NCBI GenBank assembly: GCA_032821775.1
Contig: JAVLRN010000003.1
Span: 3,720,001-3,784,000 of the forward strand
Reading direction: 5' to 3'
From: Sanguinoderma infundibulare
Taxonomy: Eukaryota; Basidiomycota; Agaricomycetes; Polyporales; Polyporaceae
Length of the DNA stretch: 64,000 nt
The translations under genes and the position numbers were made by a program. A model generated the notes under the pieces. The model was not told the origin of the DNA. It searched no databases and worked only from the letters and a program-made list of their open reading frames with translations. Shown in pieces: positions 1-11,645 of this stretch (its first letter is position 1; every line of letters starts with the position of its first letter).

Positions 1-1248
1 CCATATCCCGTTCGGGATAATGCCATTGCACGCTTTGTACAATTGCATGGACCACAAAGTTCGTGCAGCGCCGCTTAGAGTCGTATAGCCGGGACTCGAG
101 AACATCTGGTCCGTTGCCACTAAAGAACTTTTAAGTACACGCCCATAGGTGACATAACACCATCAGGTCGTCTCGGCGCTGACATCCAGCCTTCCCCCCG
201 GTTCTTAGATCCAGGAATTGTCTTGATTCAGCCTCCGTCTCCCGACCACGGTCCAATAACTGCGATCCGTTCTCTCCGGGGCTCTACCCCCAACTCAGAG
301 TCCATCCCACTGGAGCCTCCGCCGTGCGATAAACGTGTCCATAAAAAGCTTATGCGAGCTCAAAGCGATAGCCGTAGGTAGCGAAACCGCACAAGGTGAG
401 TGTATCCTCGTACACTGGCACGTACTCGTCCTTGCACAGGCTGCAAAGCACAGCGGGTCTGGCAGGTGCCATGCATCCATGTCCTTGCCCTCGAGCTCGG
501 TGTCATCGATTTTATCCGCGGTGGCCGTTGCTCTCTCCTTGTATGCCAATGGTGTCTTGGGGGTCACGACAGCGTGATCGTACCTCCAAGACCATGAAGA
601 TGATAATCTACATTCGCTCGAATGACGGCGAGACAGGCTGCGCCGAAGTCACCGTTTCCTCTGCGGGGAAGGCGATAAATTGTTCTGGGAATGAGACCAT
701 TTCTCGAGGGAGTCTACGAGACTGGAATTTATTTAGAAAGGCGTCCTTACGAAACCGGAAAGGCGCCTTTCCATAGAACTTCCTGAGGTGTGGCAGAGAA
801 TAACGATATCCGCGCCCACATGGAGCGACCGGGCCGCACGACGTTCCGAACCATACGTCACTGCGACGGCCTCCATCTCCAGACAGTCGGTGGCCACAAC
901 ATCATCGTAGCCGAGGATGTCCGTCGTGATCGCGCGTTATGGGAGCGTTTGGACCGGACGAGCTTCGTCGAAAGCAGCGGTGCCTTGTCGATGAGGATTC
1001 GGAAGAGGCTGTGATGGGAGTCAACGTGCGTATGTCGTGTCCAGGGCAGGGGCGCCATGTTCTTCATGGTGAACACCTTGCTCACTGCGGCCACGTAGCG
1101 TGACACCGTCTCGGGGTCCGTGGACTTCTGAACGGTGTGGGAAATGACCGTTTCCTCAGCCTTTCTTCATTAGTTTCAATGGGTATGTAAATGAAGAGTA
1201 GGAAGGAGTAATTCGAAGCTACGATTGTGATGCACAAATACGATGATT
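1..1248. other. Intergenic or decayed sequence, no supported gene
   Basis: Only short open frames on both strands are present, none over about 126 codons, and none resembles a family I recognise. The longest overlap each other antisense. The stretch ends at the stop codon of the F-box-like gene on the minus strand. A decayed gene cannot be excluded, notably at 790-1014, where a 74-codon frame runs without repeats. Confidence 0.5.
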
Positions 1249-2625
1249 TTAGTTCGTCGCACTCGTCGCGGTCCTCGTACTCCTCCAAATGTTCCTCCCC
1301 AGTGCGCTCACTATGGTCTCCGATCTCGTTGGCTTCATCCTCCTCGCCATCGCCATCGTCGTCACCATCACCATCCCATCGTCGTCGCTGTCTTCTCCGG
1401 TCTCATCGTCAGAAGGGATATTGTAGTCCTCCTTGATAGACCTGCAGAGACGACGCAATAACACAATCACCTCCTCGGTCACGTCCCTCCATTCCTTCCA
1501 CTCCGCGCTCGCCTTCGGTTTCGGCATATTCTCTGTGGTGGTGATGTAGAATCCGTCATCTGCCCACGGCCCCTTCGCAACTCCCTCACAAATGGTATCG
1601 TCCCGGCACAGCTTTCTCATGATGCTTGGTGAGGGCGAATAGCAGATACGTGACAACAACGCTAGCATGAGCAGCTCGTCGTCCTTACGCATGAAGGCGT
1701 CCTCGCGGACGTATTCGCCTTTCGAGAGGTTACAGAGTGCGAGCAGGTGCAGCGGGTACGTGGAGTAGTAGCCAGTTCCGCCAAGGGCGTTGATTATACG
1801 GAGGTCGAACTTGCACAGCGGGTTTGGTTTCCCCTTCATCTTCAATCGAGCGACGAAGAAATTGTTGTACTTGGTGTGCCAGTACCAGAAGCGGGCCGCC
1901 GTTTTTGATATATCACAGTGGGACTGGTAGTGCTCGGAAGCAAAATCGTAGAGGCATCGTCCTTCAACCACCTCCTCTGGGGTCCGGAGGGTGTCGAAAT
2001 TTTCCCAACTAATCTTGGTTGTGGAAATCTCCTGCAGTTCCGCCTTCGTCAACATACCAGGGGGGGCTGGTCTTTGCCATCCGTGTATTCGCCCAGACAG
2101 ATAAGGGGACAGATAAGGGGACAGTTGGCGGCAGTGGCGTAACGAGAGATGAGAGCGCGTAGGACGTGGCGCTTGCCGATGGAGAGCAGCCGCTTGCAGG
2201 TTATGGCTAGGTGAATGCAGCCGTGGAAGTCATCATGAGAGAGATCTTCAGTGTTGTCAATGCCAATAATCGCCTCGAAAATCATGTCTAAGAGTTCGGT
2301 CGACAGTCTTCGAACTGGTCCGGGTTGCAAGACGAAGGTCCCACGCGATAGCCACTCGTCGACGTCCCTGACAGACCGAGCGCCGTGGTGGTTAGCGGCT
2401 AGCGTGCGACAAAAATTCAGAAGAGCGTACTTGGGCAGACATGGAATCCGGAGAGCCCAGTATAGCGTGGATGTGTCTTCATGGATAAAGTCTTGAAATT
2501 TCCCGCCACCTCCGAGGCCCTGCGCCCTGCGGTCAACATTGAATCTGCGTAGCCCGTCAGCACGATGGTTCAGAACCGAAGTCCATAAATTTCTGTACTC
2601 ACACTTTCCAGTGCTGGCCCCCCAT
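1249..2625 (-). pseudogene. F-box-like family protein, copy 1 (frameshifted)
   Basis: Three exons match copies 2 and 3. Exon 1 (2603-2625) starts MGGQHW. Exon 2 is 2431-2544 and ends in a conserved LPK donor. Exon 3 begins at 2367 with DVDEWLSRG, followed by an F-box-like LSTELLDMIFEAI and the family signature CKRLLSIGKRH. The product is unknown; in fungi such proteins are often SCF substrate adaptors, but that is inference. After GEYTDGKDQPP the frame breaks at a run of seven G (2060-2066 on the plus strand). The family sequence resumes one frame over as MLTKAELQEI and runs to a stop at 1249. One fewer base would restore the frame, so this is a recent pseudogene or a homopolymer sequencing error. 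Conserved downstream motifs are GGTGYY, LCNLSKGEY, RICYSP, KGPWADD and EWRDVTEE. Confidence 0.72.
2097..2122. repeat. Two-copy 12-13 base tandem repeat inside copy 1
   Basis: The plus strand has two adjacent copies of gacagataaggg. On the coding strand this doubles a four-residue block, giving CPLICPLICLG where sister copies have one CRLVCLG. It is an in-frame micro-duplication and not itself disabling. Confidence 0.7.
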
Positions 2626-3202
2626 TTCCCCTTACAGTGCAAATTCCGAGATGAGATTGATGTTAAAGAAGAGCCTGGTATCCGAGACTTGAAGCACAGG
2701 GTTGAGAACTTGGCAAAACGATTGTTGAAAGAAAAGCCTCACGAACCTAAAGCCCTTGAATCGCACGCTTTATTGCACGTGTAACTGAGCACTGGAGACA
2801 GACTGCGGATACTATGCCGAAGTCGAAGTCGTGGCCGCAGGCTGTAGAGGATAGGCTGCCAGCTGGGAGTTGATATTGGTGGTCGAAGTCAGTACAAAGC
2901 ATGAGCGCCCATGGCACGGCGAAGGCGACTCAACTGTGACGTGTTCCCATATTTGGGGAACAAAAGCATACCTACCGTGGTGAGCAGCCAAGCTCGCAAC
3001 TTCGACAGGTCCACCGAGGCTGTCCAGATCCAGACTGAGACAGCCTTCTTCGACCGGGTGCCTCTGGTATAGCGGTACCGACACGAAGAGAATCATGATT
3101 TTCTACGACTGTTGATTCTCGTTGATCGAAACATACCATGACCATGGCACAAGAACGGACTACGATGTCTAGATAACACATATGCCGGACCGAGACTCCT
3201 GA
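2626..3202. other. Intergenic region between F-box-like copies 1 and 2
   Basis: No supported gene. It lies upstream of copy 1 and downstream of copy 2, both on the minus strand, so it should hold copy 1's promoter and copy 2's 3' end. I see no clear TATA box. Short frames at 2812-3181 have no recognisable content. Confidence 0.4.
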
Positions 3203-4586
3203 TCATTCCTCGTCTTCTCCGCCCTCCTCGTCCTCTTCGCCCTCCTCATCCTCTTCGCTATCCTCGTCATTTTCGTCCTCGTCCGTGTCCTCACTGTCCT
3301 CAGAGTCGCTGTCCTTGCTGTCATCATCGTCCTCCCAATCATCGCCTTCTCCCGCCTCGTCATCAGAACAATCGTACCCCATGGACCTCCAAAGGTGGCA
3401 CAACAGCCCATTTATCTCCTCTGTCACATCCCTCCATTCTGTCCATCCCGCGCCAGCCTTCGGTTTCGGCATATCGTTCGCGCTCGTGATACAAAACCGA
3501 TCACCCGCCCACGGCCCTCTCCCGACCATGCGACCGCACTTGCGCCCGTACCAAAGCCCCAGCATGCTCCAGTCGGCCGAGTAGGAAATTCGCGCCATCA
3601 GCGCATGCACGAGCGTCATGCACTTGTGACCGTCCCGGAGCTCGACGAGCGTTTCCTCGTAGACGTACTCGCCTTTCGAAATGTTGCAGAGCACGTTGGG
3701 GCCGCGCGGGTACTCGGGGTATTGGATGTCATCCAGGCACGCCAGCGCGCTGATCATCTCGAGCTCGAGGGACAGCAGCGGGTTCGGCTGCTCCCTCAGT
3801 TCCAAGCGCACGTCGAGCATCTGCCAGCGCAGTTCATCAAGGGGTTTGCGCAGCGCCGACGATACGCGGTAGAAGGATGCGTAGAACTCGGTGGCAAAGT
3901 TTGAGAGGCACCGTAAAGACATGATCTTGGCCTTCCCGTCTTTGTGATTCTTGTAGGAGTCCCAATCCTCGTGGTGAAGCTTCGTGGTCGCGATCTCCTT
4001 GAGCTCGGCGTCGGTCAGCATCCCTGGTGGTGCTTGATCGTCCGCCCAAGAGTACTCCCCCAGTAGGACGAGACGGCAATACGCCGCGCGGGCATGTCGA
4101 GAGATGAGAGCGCGCAGGATGTGGCGCTTCCCAACGGAAAGGAGGCGTTTGCAACCGATCGCGAAGTAGATGCACGCGAGGAAGTTCTGAGTGTTATCGC
4201 ATTCGCTATCGTCGATGGTCGCTTCGAAAATGAACTCCAGGACCTCTGTCGCAAGTTTGCCTATGGGTCCAGGTTGCGAGATGACGGTTCCGCAAGATAG
4301 CCACTTGTCCACAGCCCTTGTGTCGTAGGCGGTGTGGTTAGAGACTGGCATTTGACGAAAAGATGAAACAAGCGTACTCCGGCAGGCATGGGATCTCAAG
4401 GGCGGCGTATAGATCGCTCATGTGTCCCCAGAAGAAGACTTCCATGAAATTTCCGGGACCCACGAGGTGGCACTCCTTACGATCAATGTTGAGCCTGCGA
4501 AACCAGCAAGGGGAGTCACATTCATATCTGTGGTCCCGCGTAGGCTTCATAAACGTATGCACTCACAGATCCCAGTCCTGACCCAT
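3203..4586 (-). CDS. F-box-like family protein, copy 2, acidic tail
   Basis: Intact three-exon gene: exon 1 4567-4586 (MGQDWDL, 20 bases), exon 2 4378-4494, exon 3 from about 4316 to 3203. Splice phases equal those of copies 1 and 3: phase 2 after exon 1, and a split codon ahead of the [AD]VD.WLS motif. Exon 3 carries an F-box-like LATEVLEFIFEATI, CKRLLSVGKRHILRALIS, GEYSWADDQAPPGMLT, LCNISKGEY, ARISYSADWS, GRGPWAGDRF and EWRDVTEE. The C terminus is a strongly acidic tail of about 60 residues, nearly all D, E and S. Role unknown; an SCF-adaptor function is suggested only by the F-box-like segment. The neighbouring copy lies in tandem on the same strand. Confidence 0.78.
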
Positions 4587-4823
4587 TATTCCTTGATGTT
4601 CAGGTTGAAGGTTGTTGACCTGTAAGACGAAGGTACTAAAATGACTATGCCGCGAGATTAGCTAATCGGTGGTTGGAGAGAGAAGGACGCAAGTAACCTT
4701 AGGCGTGAGCACAAATAACAGACGACAAATACTGTGGTGAAGCAGAAGGATTAAGAGCAGGAAGTTGCAGAAGACAGAAGTGGATGGTGGTCGTGGTGGT
4801 CGACGTCAGACTTATAACTTATC

Positions 4824-5048
4824 TCAAACCGGCTTGAAGCGCGCACACGTGCCGGCATCGCCGCCAGAAGCGAACCTGGTGCCATGATATTCGGGGAACA
4901 GTGGCAGGAGGAAAACCGAAGCTGTGACTCGCGGATAAACTGCAAGCTGAGCCTGGCCTTCTGGGACGCGGCACCTTCGACCATGCGCCGCAGTGGCCAC
5001 GGCGGCATATGAAAGAATAACAATGTATTGCAGTGCGGGGAAGAGCAT
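4824..5048 (-). CDS. Possible small secreted protein
   Basis: A 74-codon single-exon frame starts MLFPALQYIVILSYAAVATA, which reads like a signal peptide with a cleavage site near AAHG. The remainder is about 50 residues with only two cysteines and no known domain. It lies about 80 bases beyond the MFS transporter stop on the same strand. Support is only the signal-like start and the uninterrupted frame, so it may be spurious or part of the transporter's 3' UTR. Confidence 0.3.
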   Translation of the reverse strand: MLFPALQYIVILSYAAVATAAHGRRCRVPEGQAQLAVYPRVTASVFLLPLFPEYHGTRFASGGDAGTCARFKPV

Positions 5049-5127
5049 GTACGAATGTCCTTTGCGAGTCGGATGCGAGATCTATGGTGTAATCTAACTT
5101 CTAACGTGGATGAATGAGAGAGAGGAA

Positions 5128-7187
5128 TCAAAGCACGGCGCGTTTCGACCGGGCACGGATGGCCTTGCCGTACCGATAGAAGAGAAAAGGTATGGGGATC
5201 TGACCAGTTGCCGCGTTAGCACGGCCGCAGTTTGCGACTGAGGCGTAAATCAACGACTCACCATGCCGAGGGAGATGAACGCCCACACGGACGCCGCCCA
5301 GCCATTACCCAAGTTGTGGTACATGGCAGTTATGAACAGGGGCATCGCTGCGCCAGAACCAGAACGGATGACGGTCTTCGCCGCCAGCGCCGACGCGACG
5401 TAGCCCGGGAAGGCGTCGATGAGGTACGCGTTGGCTGAGAAGTAAATGATAACCACTAGACGCGCCGAACGTTAGATCAGTCACGAACAACGTACGCGCA
5501 AGTGAAACTCACTTCCAAAACCGAACGGAATACCGGAGGAGACGGGACCAACCCATTTGCCACCGCCGGGCATGACAGCTGGAGGACTGGTCCATCCGAA
5601 GATGAACAGAGAGACGGGCACGAACCAGCACCCGAGCATCATGCCGATGAGACGATCCTCGGGATCCGCCCGTCCACCTTTCGCAGCGGCACGCCTCAAG
5701 TAGTCACGCTCGATTCGCGGTGTAACGACGAGCGCGATGGCAACGCCGATAAGCACCGAACAGAATGTAAGCCCGACCATGCCGTCGTTCCAGCGGTAGT
5801 CCTCGCCGAAGACGACGGGGAAGCTGAAGAAGAAGGCATAGAGGAGGCCGTAAATGAGGGCGACGTACATGCTCATGAGGAGCAGGATCGGCTCGGTCAC
5901 GATCATCTCTGAAGAACCCGTTAGTCGCGCATACAGAGAAGAATGAAGCTTCAAGCGGAGGACTTACGAAAAGGTCGCAGAAGGGTCTCGGTGATGATCT
6001 CGCTCAACGACGCCTTGAAGAGCTCCTGCTCCGTCGTAATCGTCGTGTCACATGTCTCCTTCCGCAGACGTTCCGCACGCTTGCGGAGTAGGACGGGGGC
6101 GTACGTCTCGGGTATGGTGATCGTGAAAATGCAAATCACCCCGGCGAATATCATGTTGACCCAGAGGATCCAGCGCCAGCCGACCATCTCGCCAACGAAG
6201 CCACCAACGATGGGCCCAAGTACCGGTCCCCCGTACGGCGCGGCAGCGAAGAGAGCGATCGCGAAGCCACGCTCGTTGTTATCCCAGACATCCGAAATGG
6301 TCCCGCCGGCTAGTGTGAGAGGGGCGGAAGCGAAGAGACCGCAGAAAAAGCGACAGATGAGGAGCGTCTGTATGTTTTTGGCGAGGGCGCAGGGGATGTT
6401 GAAGATAACGTAGATGATGCTAGGGATTATCCAGATGCGCCGACGACCGTAGAGCTCGCTCTATATGCATCGTAAGTAAAGCGTTCTGGCGTCCTGCATC
6501 AACCGAACACTTACTAGCGGTGACAAACCCAATGGACCAATACCGAAACCGACCACCATGAGCGATACGCTCAAGGCAGTGACAACCTCGCCGACCTGGA
6601 ACTCCTCTTCGATGTCGCCAAAATCGCCAGTGATAACTGCGCTAGCAAACGCCACCTGGACGACTGCCAGAGCGGCAACAGCAGTGATATCTAACATCGC
6701 GACATGAGCCTCCTGGTGCCACCGGCAAGAAAGTCAAAGACGTACACCAACGATAGAGATTCGACCAGTTCCTCGGATCCTCTGGATCTCCTTCCTTCCA
6801 CGTCACCAGCTTCATGTGCTTCAGAGCACGTGCCTTCTCAGGATCCGCAAGTGCTTGGGGAAGTCGGTAGATATGCGAAGGTACAGGACGCAGGGCGAGG
6901 TCTGCAGGCAAATAACCTGTCTCAGTGATCGCACGATACTCATCTGTGATGCCTGCGAGGCCGACATTGGTAGTCTCGAAGGGGAAGGAGATATCGGGCC
7001 TGCGCTCGTCGTGGGACTCGTGCGTGCGCGTTCGAGTGAGGTTGTGACCGCCATCTCGATTCGCATCCTGGGGAAAGGCGATGTGCTTATGTTGCGCCTC
7101 GGGCTGGGGTTTTGGTTGTGGCGCGCAATGGGCCTCGGGAACGGCGATAGTCGACGTTTCACTATGAGGTATAGACGGCGAGACCAT
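5128..7187 (-). CDS. MFS transporter, polyamine/drug:H+ antiporter (DHA1)-like
   Basis: Multi-exon major facilitator superfamily transporter. The soluble N terminus (start at 7187, MVSPSIPHSE) ends in GDPEDPRNWS.LYRW, the hallmark entry to TM1 in fungal TPO/FLR-type carriers. Following exons give the TM1-2 region (AALAVVQVAFASAV), an RRRIWIIPSI loop, FFCGLFASAPLTLAGG, GP.LGPIVGGFVGEMVGWRW (the antiporter-type motif C region), a charged central loop around RKRAERLRKE, then LIYGLLYAFFFSFPVVF and the C-terminal helices. The last exon ends in RSKRAVL before the stop at 5128-5130. About six to seven exons separated by 50-60 base introns read without an obvious break. It should act in the plasma membrane exporting polyamines or drugs; the substrate is not predictable. 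Confidence 0.85.
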
Positions 7188-7254
7188 GACGAACAGCGAC
7201 CGTGAGAGGACGAAGTAAGGAGACGAAGATACGACGAACATTTCAAGGCATTTT

Positions 7255-7263
7255 CCTTATATA
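7255..7263 (-). promoter_or_regulatory. TATA box of the MFS transporter gene
   Basis: The minus strand reads TATATAAGG about 70 bases upstream of the chosen start at 7187, a usual spacing for a fungal TATA element. Confidence 0.5.
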
Positions 7264-8209
7264 TGAACGGAGTGGACGGAGCTGGGCGGACGAAGAAGGT
7301 TTGCGTGTTTCCGGAGAAACACTCCGCCTCGGGAGGCACATCGAACCTGGCTGGATCTTCACCGATTTATCACGGCGAAAGCAAGTTGAGGCAGTTTGCA
7401 TAACAAGCCTTCAAGTTATTGATCCAGCGCATTCTGCCGGTATGTTTCCGAAGCAAAACCTGAACGCGTTCCGTCCGCCCATATATAGGCTCCGTCAGAA
7501 ATTTCTAAGGGGTCCGAACGACGACACATACCTCATTTAATCCTCTATGACACATCGAGCTCACAGGTTGGAATACTAGCCTACCATCCGTAGCGCCATT
7601 CTCTTGATGATGCAAGCCAGCCACCCAGCAAAAGACGGTGAAGACTTGACGGTGGGTCTCGGCGAAGATTCACAGGCGCCTATGCTATCGGTTCGGGAGG
7701 ACACGGAAGCCGGCTGTTCCCTGCCCCCATTTTTGGCAAATTTGATCCATCAGTCACCCGGCATCCCGCCCTCGTCCGTCGAATATCTCAACTTCCACCA
7801 CTTCAACCCTGAGTTACCCTTCCGGAGGCTTCTAACAAATGGCAGGCTTGATTCGTACTACTGGTTCGAATGTGTACCTGTCTTGGTTGCTTTTTGAGGT
7901 TTCCTTCGGAGGTGCAACAACGATTCATGATCGCGCTCTTGGCATTCCCGGTACGTCTCTGAAAGTTAAGTAATGCGACACCCAATGATCCCTATCAACA
8001 GTCTCATGAGAGTGAAGATCGGCGCTATGTCCGAGTCCGACAGCACCGATCTCGTTTGTTTGGTATCCATGCCAGCGATTAATTACTCCCATCGAACGGC
8101 CTTGCGCCCACCGACGGACAGTCGTCATGCTCAACGGTAAGCTTTCGATGGGTCTCATCCGACATCAGGACTTACTACTTCAAATATCGGGGAAGATTAG
8201 AGTCTACAT
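7264..8209. other. Intergenic, no supported gene
   Basis: A 97-codon frame at 7604-7897 (+) is the longest. It has a serine/proline-rich composition and no recognisable motif. The stretch should contain the promoter of the DUF1963-like gene to the right. Nothing else stands out. Confidence 0.4.
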
Positions 8210-9297
8210 ATGGCTCTCCGCGCGCAGAATAAGCGCCGAAGATGGCCAGGAATCAACCAAATGGCGGAACAACAGCGCGGGAACAAGAACCACAGCATAG
8301 CCCCAGGAAATGGTCTCATCGCAAGTCTCCCGCTACTTCCGTCCGACTACGCCCACAGCCAAGCTCAGGGAAACGGGGCCGGGAACATGACGGAATCGCT
8401 CGACCTTCTCACCCCATACTTCCCGGTGTACGCCTCCTCAGACAGCTCGTCGTCTCCCGACGTTCTCGATCCCGGCATATCTGCCATCCTCGGCGGAAAC
8501 AAGCCCGTCCTCGAGCCCGGGGAGAAATGGCCCCGTTGCGCACACTGCTCCGAGCATCTTATCCCCTACATCCAGATCAACCCCACCTCGTTGCACACGC
8601 CCGAGGAGTTCCGCACGAAGCTCGCGGCAGAGCCCCAGCCCGGCCAGACGGCGGTATTCCAGGTTTTCATCTGCGCCGACAACGAGTACTCCGTCTGCTT
8701 CGACCAGACTCTCATCAGCGCCTATCACGGCGCATGGCTCATCCGCGTTCTGCACGCGGCAAATACGAGCTTCGCGGCGGTCGAGGAGATGCGTAGCGAG
8801 ATGGACCCTGACAAGTTCTTCATCAAGAAGCGTGTCATTGCGCACTGGACCGCCGGGCGGTCTGAGGTCGAGCATGAGATGGTAAACCTCGGTATCGAGG
8901 AGGAGCTCTATGACCAATATCAGCCTGCGTCCGGGCTCAAGCTCCTTGGTTGGCCCATCAGAGGTGCGTCATGTTGTAATTCGTCGTGGTGGTTTGGAGA
9001 TGATATCCGTCCATAGGCAAGTACTACACGTCCATCGGTGAATGTTCAGCCCCGGACAGGGGTGAGAGCGGGCCATGCGACTGGTACTGCCTTATCCAGC
9101 TCGGCACTACTGGACCATACAACCCGGAGGTACGTTCGCACAAGCGCGATGCCAACGTAGTTGAAGTGTTCACGTCGATTAAATTGCAGACGAACGAGAC
9201 TCCGGGAAAACCTGTGCACACTACAGGCAACACATACGTCGACTATTGTACCCGGCACCCTGGGGTATTCGCAATGACGATCAGCGATGATTGGTAG
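8210..9297 (+). CDS. DUF1963 / YwqG-like protein
   Basis: Three exons with consistent phases: 8210-8963, 9017-9129 and 9190-9297. After a low-complexity N terminus comes LGGNKPVLEPGEKWPRC, then HCSEHLIPYIQIN, the usual start of the DUF1963/YwqG fold where a Gly-rich turn leads into a Cys pair and an IQI strand. Later segments are GQTAVFQVFIC, SGLKLLGWPIRG and, across introns, CDWYCLIQLG and the terminus GVFAMTISDDW. The biochemical role of DUF1963 is unknown; fungal members are soluble and of about this length. The start could be 8210 or the in-frame ATG at 8264. No defect is seen. Confidence 0.68.
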
Positions 9298-9444
9298 CAG
9301 ACGATACGAAGTACACCTTGCGAAGTAGCTTGGGACCACTTTATGACGAGTAACGCGAATACAACATACGATTGCAAGGCAGAGGGAGGGCGCGAAGAGA
9401 TCAACGCCCCGGTATCGACTCCGACGTGGAACGCACGCACCGCA

Positions 9445-9795
9445 CTACCATTGCTGATCAGGGCACCACTGGCACAGAACGAGCTTGTGACAAATTGGAT
9501 TGGGGTGACGGTGCTCGTCTCGAGATTCCATAGTGCACCCCATGCAAGGCGGTTGTTGATTTAGAGCGGGTCGTTGCTGGCCCTGTCGAAGAGGACAGGG
9601 GTAAATGAGACGACGATCGAGTGGAGCGCGACAACACTGGAGGCATATTTCTTGCCGGATGTCCGTGTTGATCGTGTGTCTGCACCCAGAAACGTCAGCA
9701 CCTGCGATGATCTCGCGCGCGGGGTGGCATGCCGGGCCGATAGTGGTGACGACGGCTCTCCAGCGTGGCAATCGTAGCAGAAAAGAGCATCTCAA
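9445..9795 (-). pseudogene. Copper radical oxidase (glyoxal oxidase-like), N-terminal half, inverted
   Basis: The minus strand reads ALHSIVV, then VLFDRASNDPL, a stop, and INNRLAWGALWNLET, followed by SSFCASGALISNG. This is the N-terminal blade of basidiomycete glyoxal-oxidase-type copper radical oxidases, which in active enzymes contains the Cys of the Tyr-Cys cofactor (here in SFCASG). A TAA interrupts the frame where a Gln is expected, consistent with a CAA to TAA change. The C-terminal half of the same kind of enzyme lies about 1 kb away on the opposite strand, so this looks like one gene broken by an inversion. Active enzymes are secreted H2O2 producers in wood decay; this copy cannot work. 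Confidence 0.75.
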
Positions 9796-10473
9796 CCTAG
9801 CCGGACTGGCCGAGTGTGAACTTATCAGCTAGCGATGCTTTTGCTGTGCGGAGGCGGAGATAGCGGATGAAGAGGCAGAGACGAAGGCGCACTGTATGAG
9901 CGCAACTGTGGAGGGAACATCGGGATGAAGTGGGACTTGAGGGAGCAGAAGCAGTTGAGGTCGTCGAAACGGCCTCGGATTGGGCGCGAGACGGGTTCTT
10001 GCAACACCGTGGTGAAACGGACGCCGAGGTGGGTCTCGGAAAGAGGTTGGCAGTCTTGAAGCACAGCTCTCTACCGGCTGCTGTGAGGAGTTCTTCGGGT
10101 GTGCGGGTGGTCGCTTCGGGTCGGGACGGCTAGGCTGCGACGGCCCCTCGTCGCCGAATTGTTGAAGACCCCGCGACAGGGAGCCCGAATGTGTTCCAGA
10201 ATATGCCTATCCTCGAGTGCATCCTGTGTCCAATTTGGCATAATCCACCATGGATCTAGGCACCAGCCTTGTTTGCCCTTTGACCCACAAGTGGCGAAGG
10301 CACCATGGGGCCGGGGTCGTTACCTATCGACTGACAGTAACGAACCTGGATCTGCAAGCATGGGGAATATACTATTGTTGGATCCTGTACTCGCGCTCAA
10401 CGGTAATTATCATGGGTGAAGTGGGATGATGTCCCTACCACGCGCCTGCGGCCAATGGGAGGTGTCCGGAGAG
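9796..10473. other. Spacer between the two oxidase halves
   Basis: No gene is recognised. The sequence separates the inverted N-terminal oxidase fragment from the duplicated block and the C-terminal fragment. Short frames on both strands have biased composition and no motif. Confidence 0.4.
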
Positions 10474-10750
10474 CTCAGGTCCGGTCGGATACCCGGCCCG
10501 ATAGGGAAAGCCTTCCTGACTGACAACGTCGACAGTGTGCTCGCCCTCCTTGGACGCAGCACTCTCTCCGCTCCGGACCCTTTCTCTTGCGACGATCCTT
10601 TGCCAGACAATGCTTCTAGGTGAAGACAATAGTCTGAATTTTCACAGGCAGCCGCAAAACCGTGAGTTACCACATCACAATGTCTGACATAGTGCTCAGG
10701 CTGGTGCGCGTGAGTCCTCAGCCTCTTGTATGCTCTAAATGATTTCTAAA
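10474..10750. repeat. Diverged duplicated block, copy A
   Basis: It aligns by eye with 13606-13870. Shared runs include gtgagtcctcag, gatttct.aa.ctgct, gacaacg followed by gtcgacag, and caatgcttct / cgatgcttct. Copy A ends directly before the C-terminal oxidase pseudogene, copy B directly before the methionyl-tRNA synthetase pseudogene. Origin unknown. Confidence 0.55.
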
Positions 10751-11645
10751 GCTGCTCGTGTCCGGACAAAGTGACCATCTCAGGGTAGAGTATGCGTTCA
10801 CCTGCGGCGGCTCCGTCATCGACCAGACGCTCGTGCACGGCAACTTCACCTCGCAGCACCCCGCGTCTTCCAAATGCGCACAAATGAAGATCACGTCCGA
10901 GGAGATCGCGAAGGTGGGGAGATCGGCCACCTGTTTGAGCCGCGCACACCGCTCGAGCTCCTTCACCTGCTCAACGGCCAGATCCTCGTCACCAACCGGC
11001 TTGTCGGGCTGGGACGCGATCCAGGACATGGTCAGGGAGACCACGCTATGCTTGTCCCTTAGCTCTACACGCCCTCGGCAGCGCTAGAGCAGTGGTTCAG
11101 CAACGCGAGGATACCGTCGTCTGGCATCCCGCGCATGTACCACTCGACGGTGTCGCTGACCATGTAGGGCAACTTCTTCATCAAGGGGAGCAACCCGAAC
11201 GACGGGAGCAACTTCGAGTTTTCGACCGAGCTCCGGGTGCAGATGCTCGACCCACCGCAGTCGCGGATCCTGAGCGTGCCCGAGAAGCTGAACTTTGGGA
11301 CAAGAGTGAGCGTGCCAATTTCGACCCCGAACAACTTGACCAGGCCGGGTGCAAACGTGCAAGGTACCTCTTGTCGGCAATGGCGCTCTGCGATGTCGCG
11401 AACTGATGGTATTTCAGATGTCTCCGATGGGCCTCAGCTTTTCGACGCACGGGTTCCGTGTCGGCGCGCGGCTGGTGTTCATGAACGCGACGGTCTCGAA
11501 CAAGGGCAGGACGCTGTCCTTCGTGATGCTCCCGAACGGGCCCGTGTATCCGCCTGGTCAAGCGACGATATATCTCACCATCTACGTCAAGAGCGAAGGT
11601 GCAATGGTCATGGTGGGCAGCGGGAACCCTCGGCCAGCTCTCTGA
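10746..11645 (+). pseudogene. Copper radical oxidase (glyoxal oxidase-like), middle and C-terminal half
   Basis: Recognisable pieces in order are VEYAFTCGGSVIDQTLV, QHPASSKCAQMKIT, then after a frameshift LLNGQILVTN, and after another break [28 protein letters not shown], a stop (TAG at 11165-11167), [12 protein letters not shown] and [11 protein letters not shown]. The last piece is [14 protein letters not shown]...[12 protein letters not shown], the DUF1929 C-terminal domain. The RMYHS motif contains Tyr and His residues that bind copper in active family members. One stop and at least two frameshifts show it is dead. With the inverted N-terminal fragment at 9445-9795 it makes up most of one gene. 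Confidence 0.82.
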
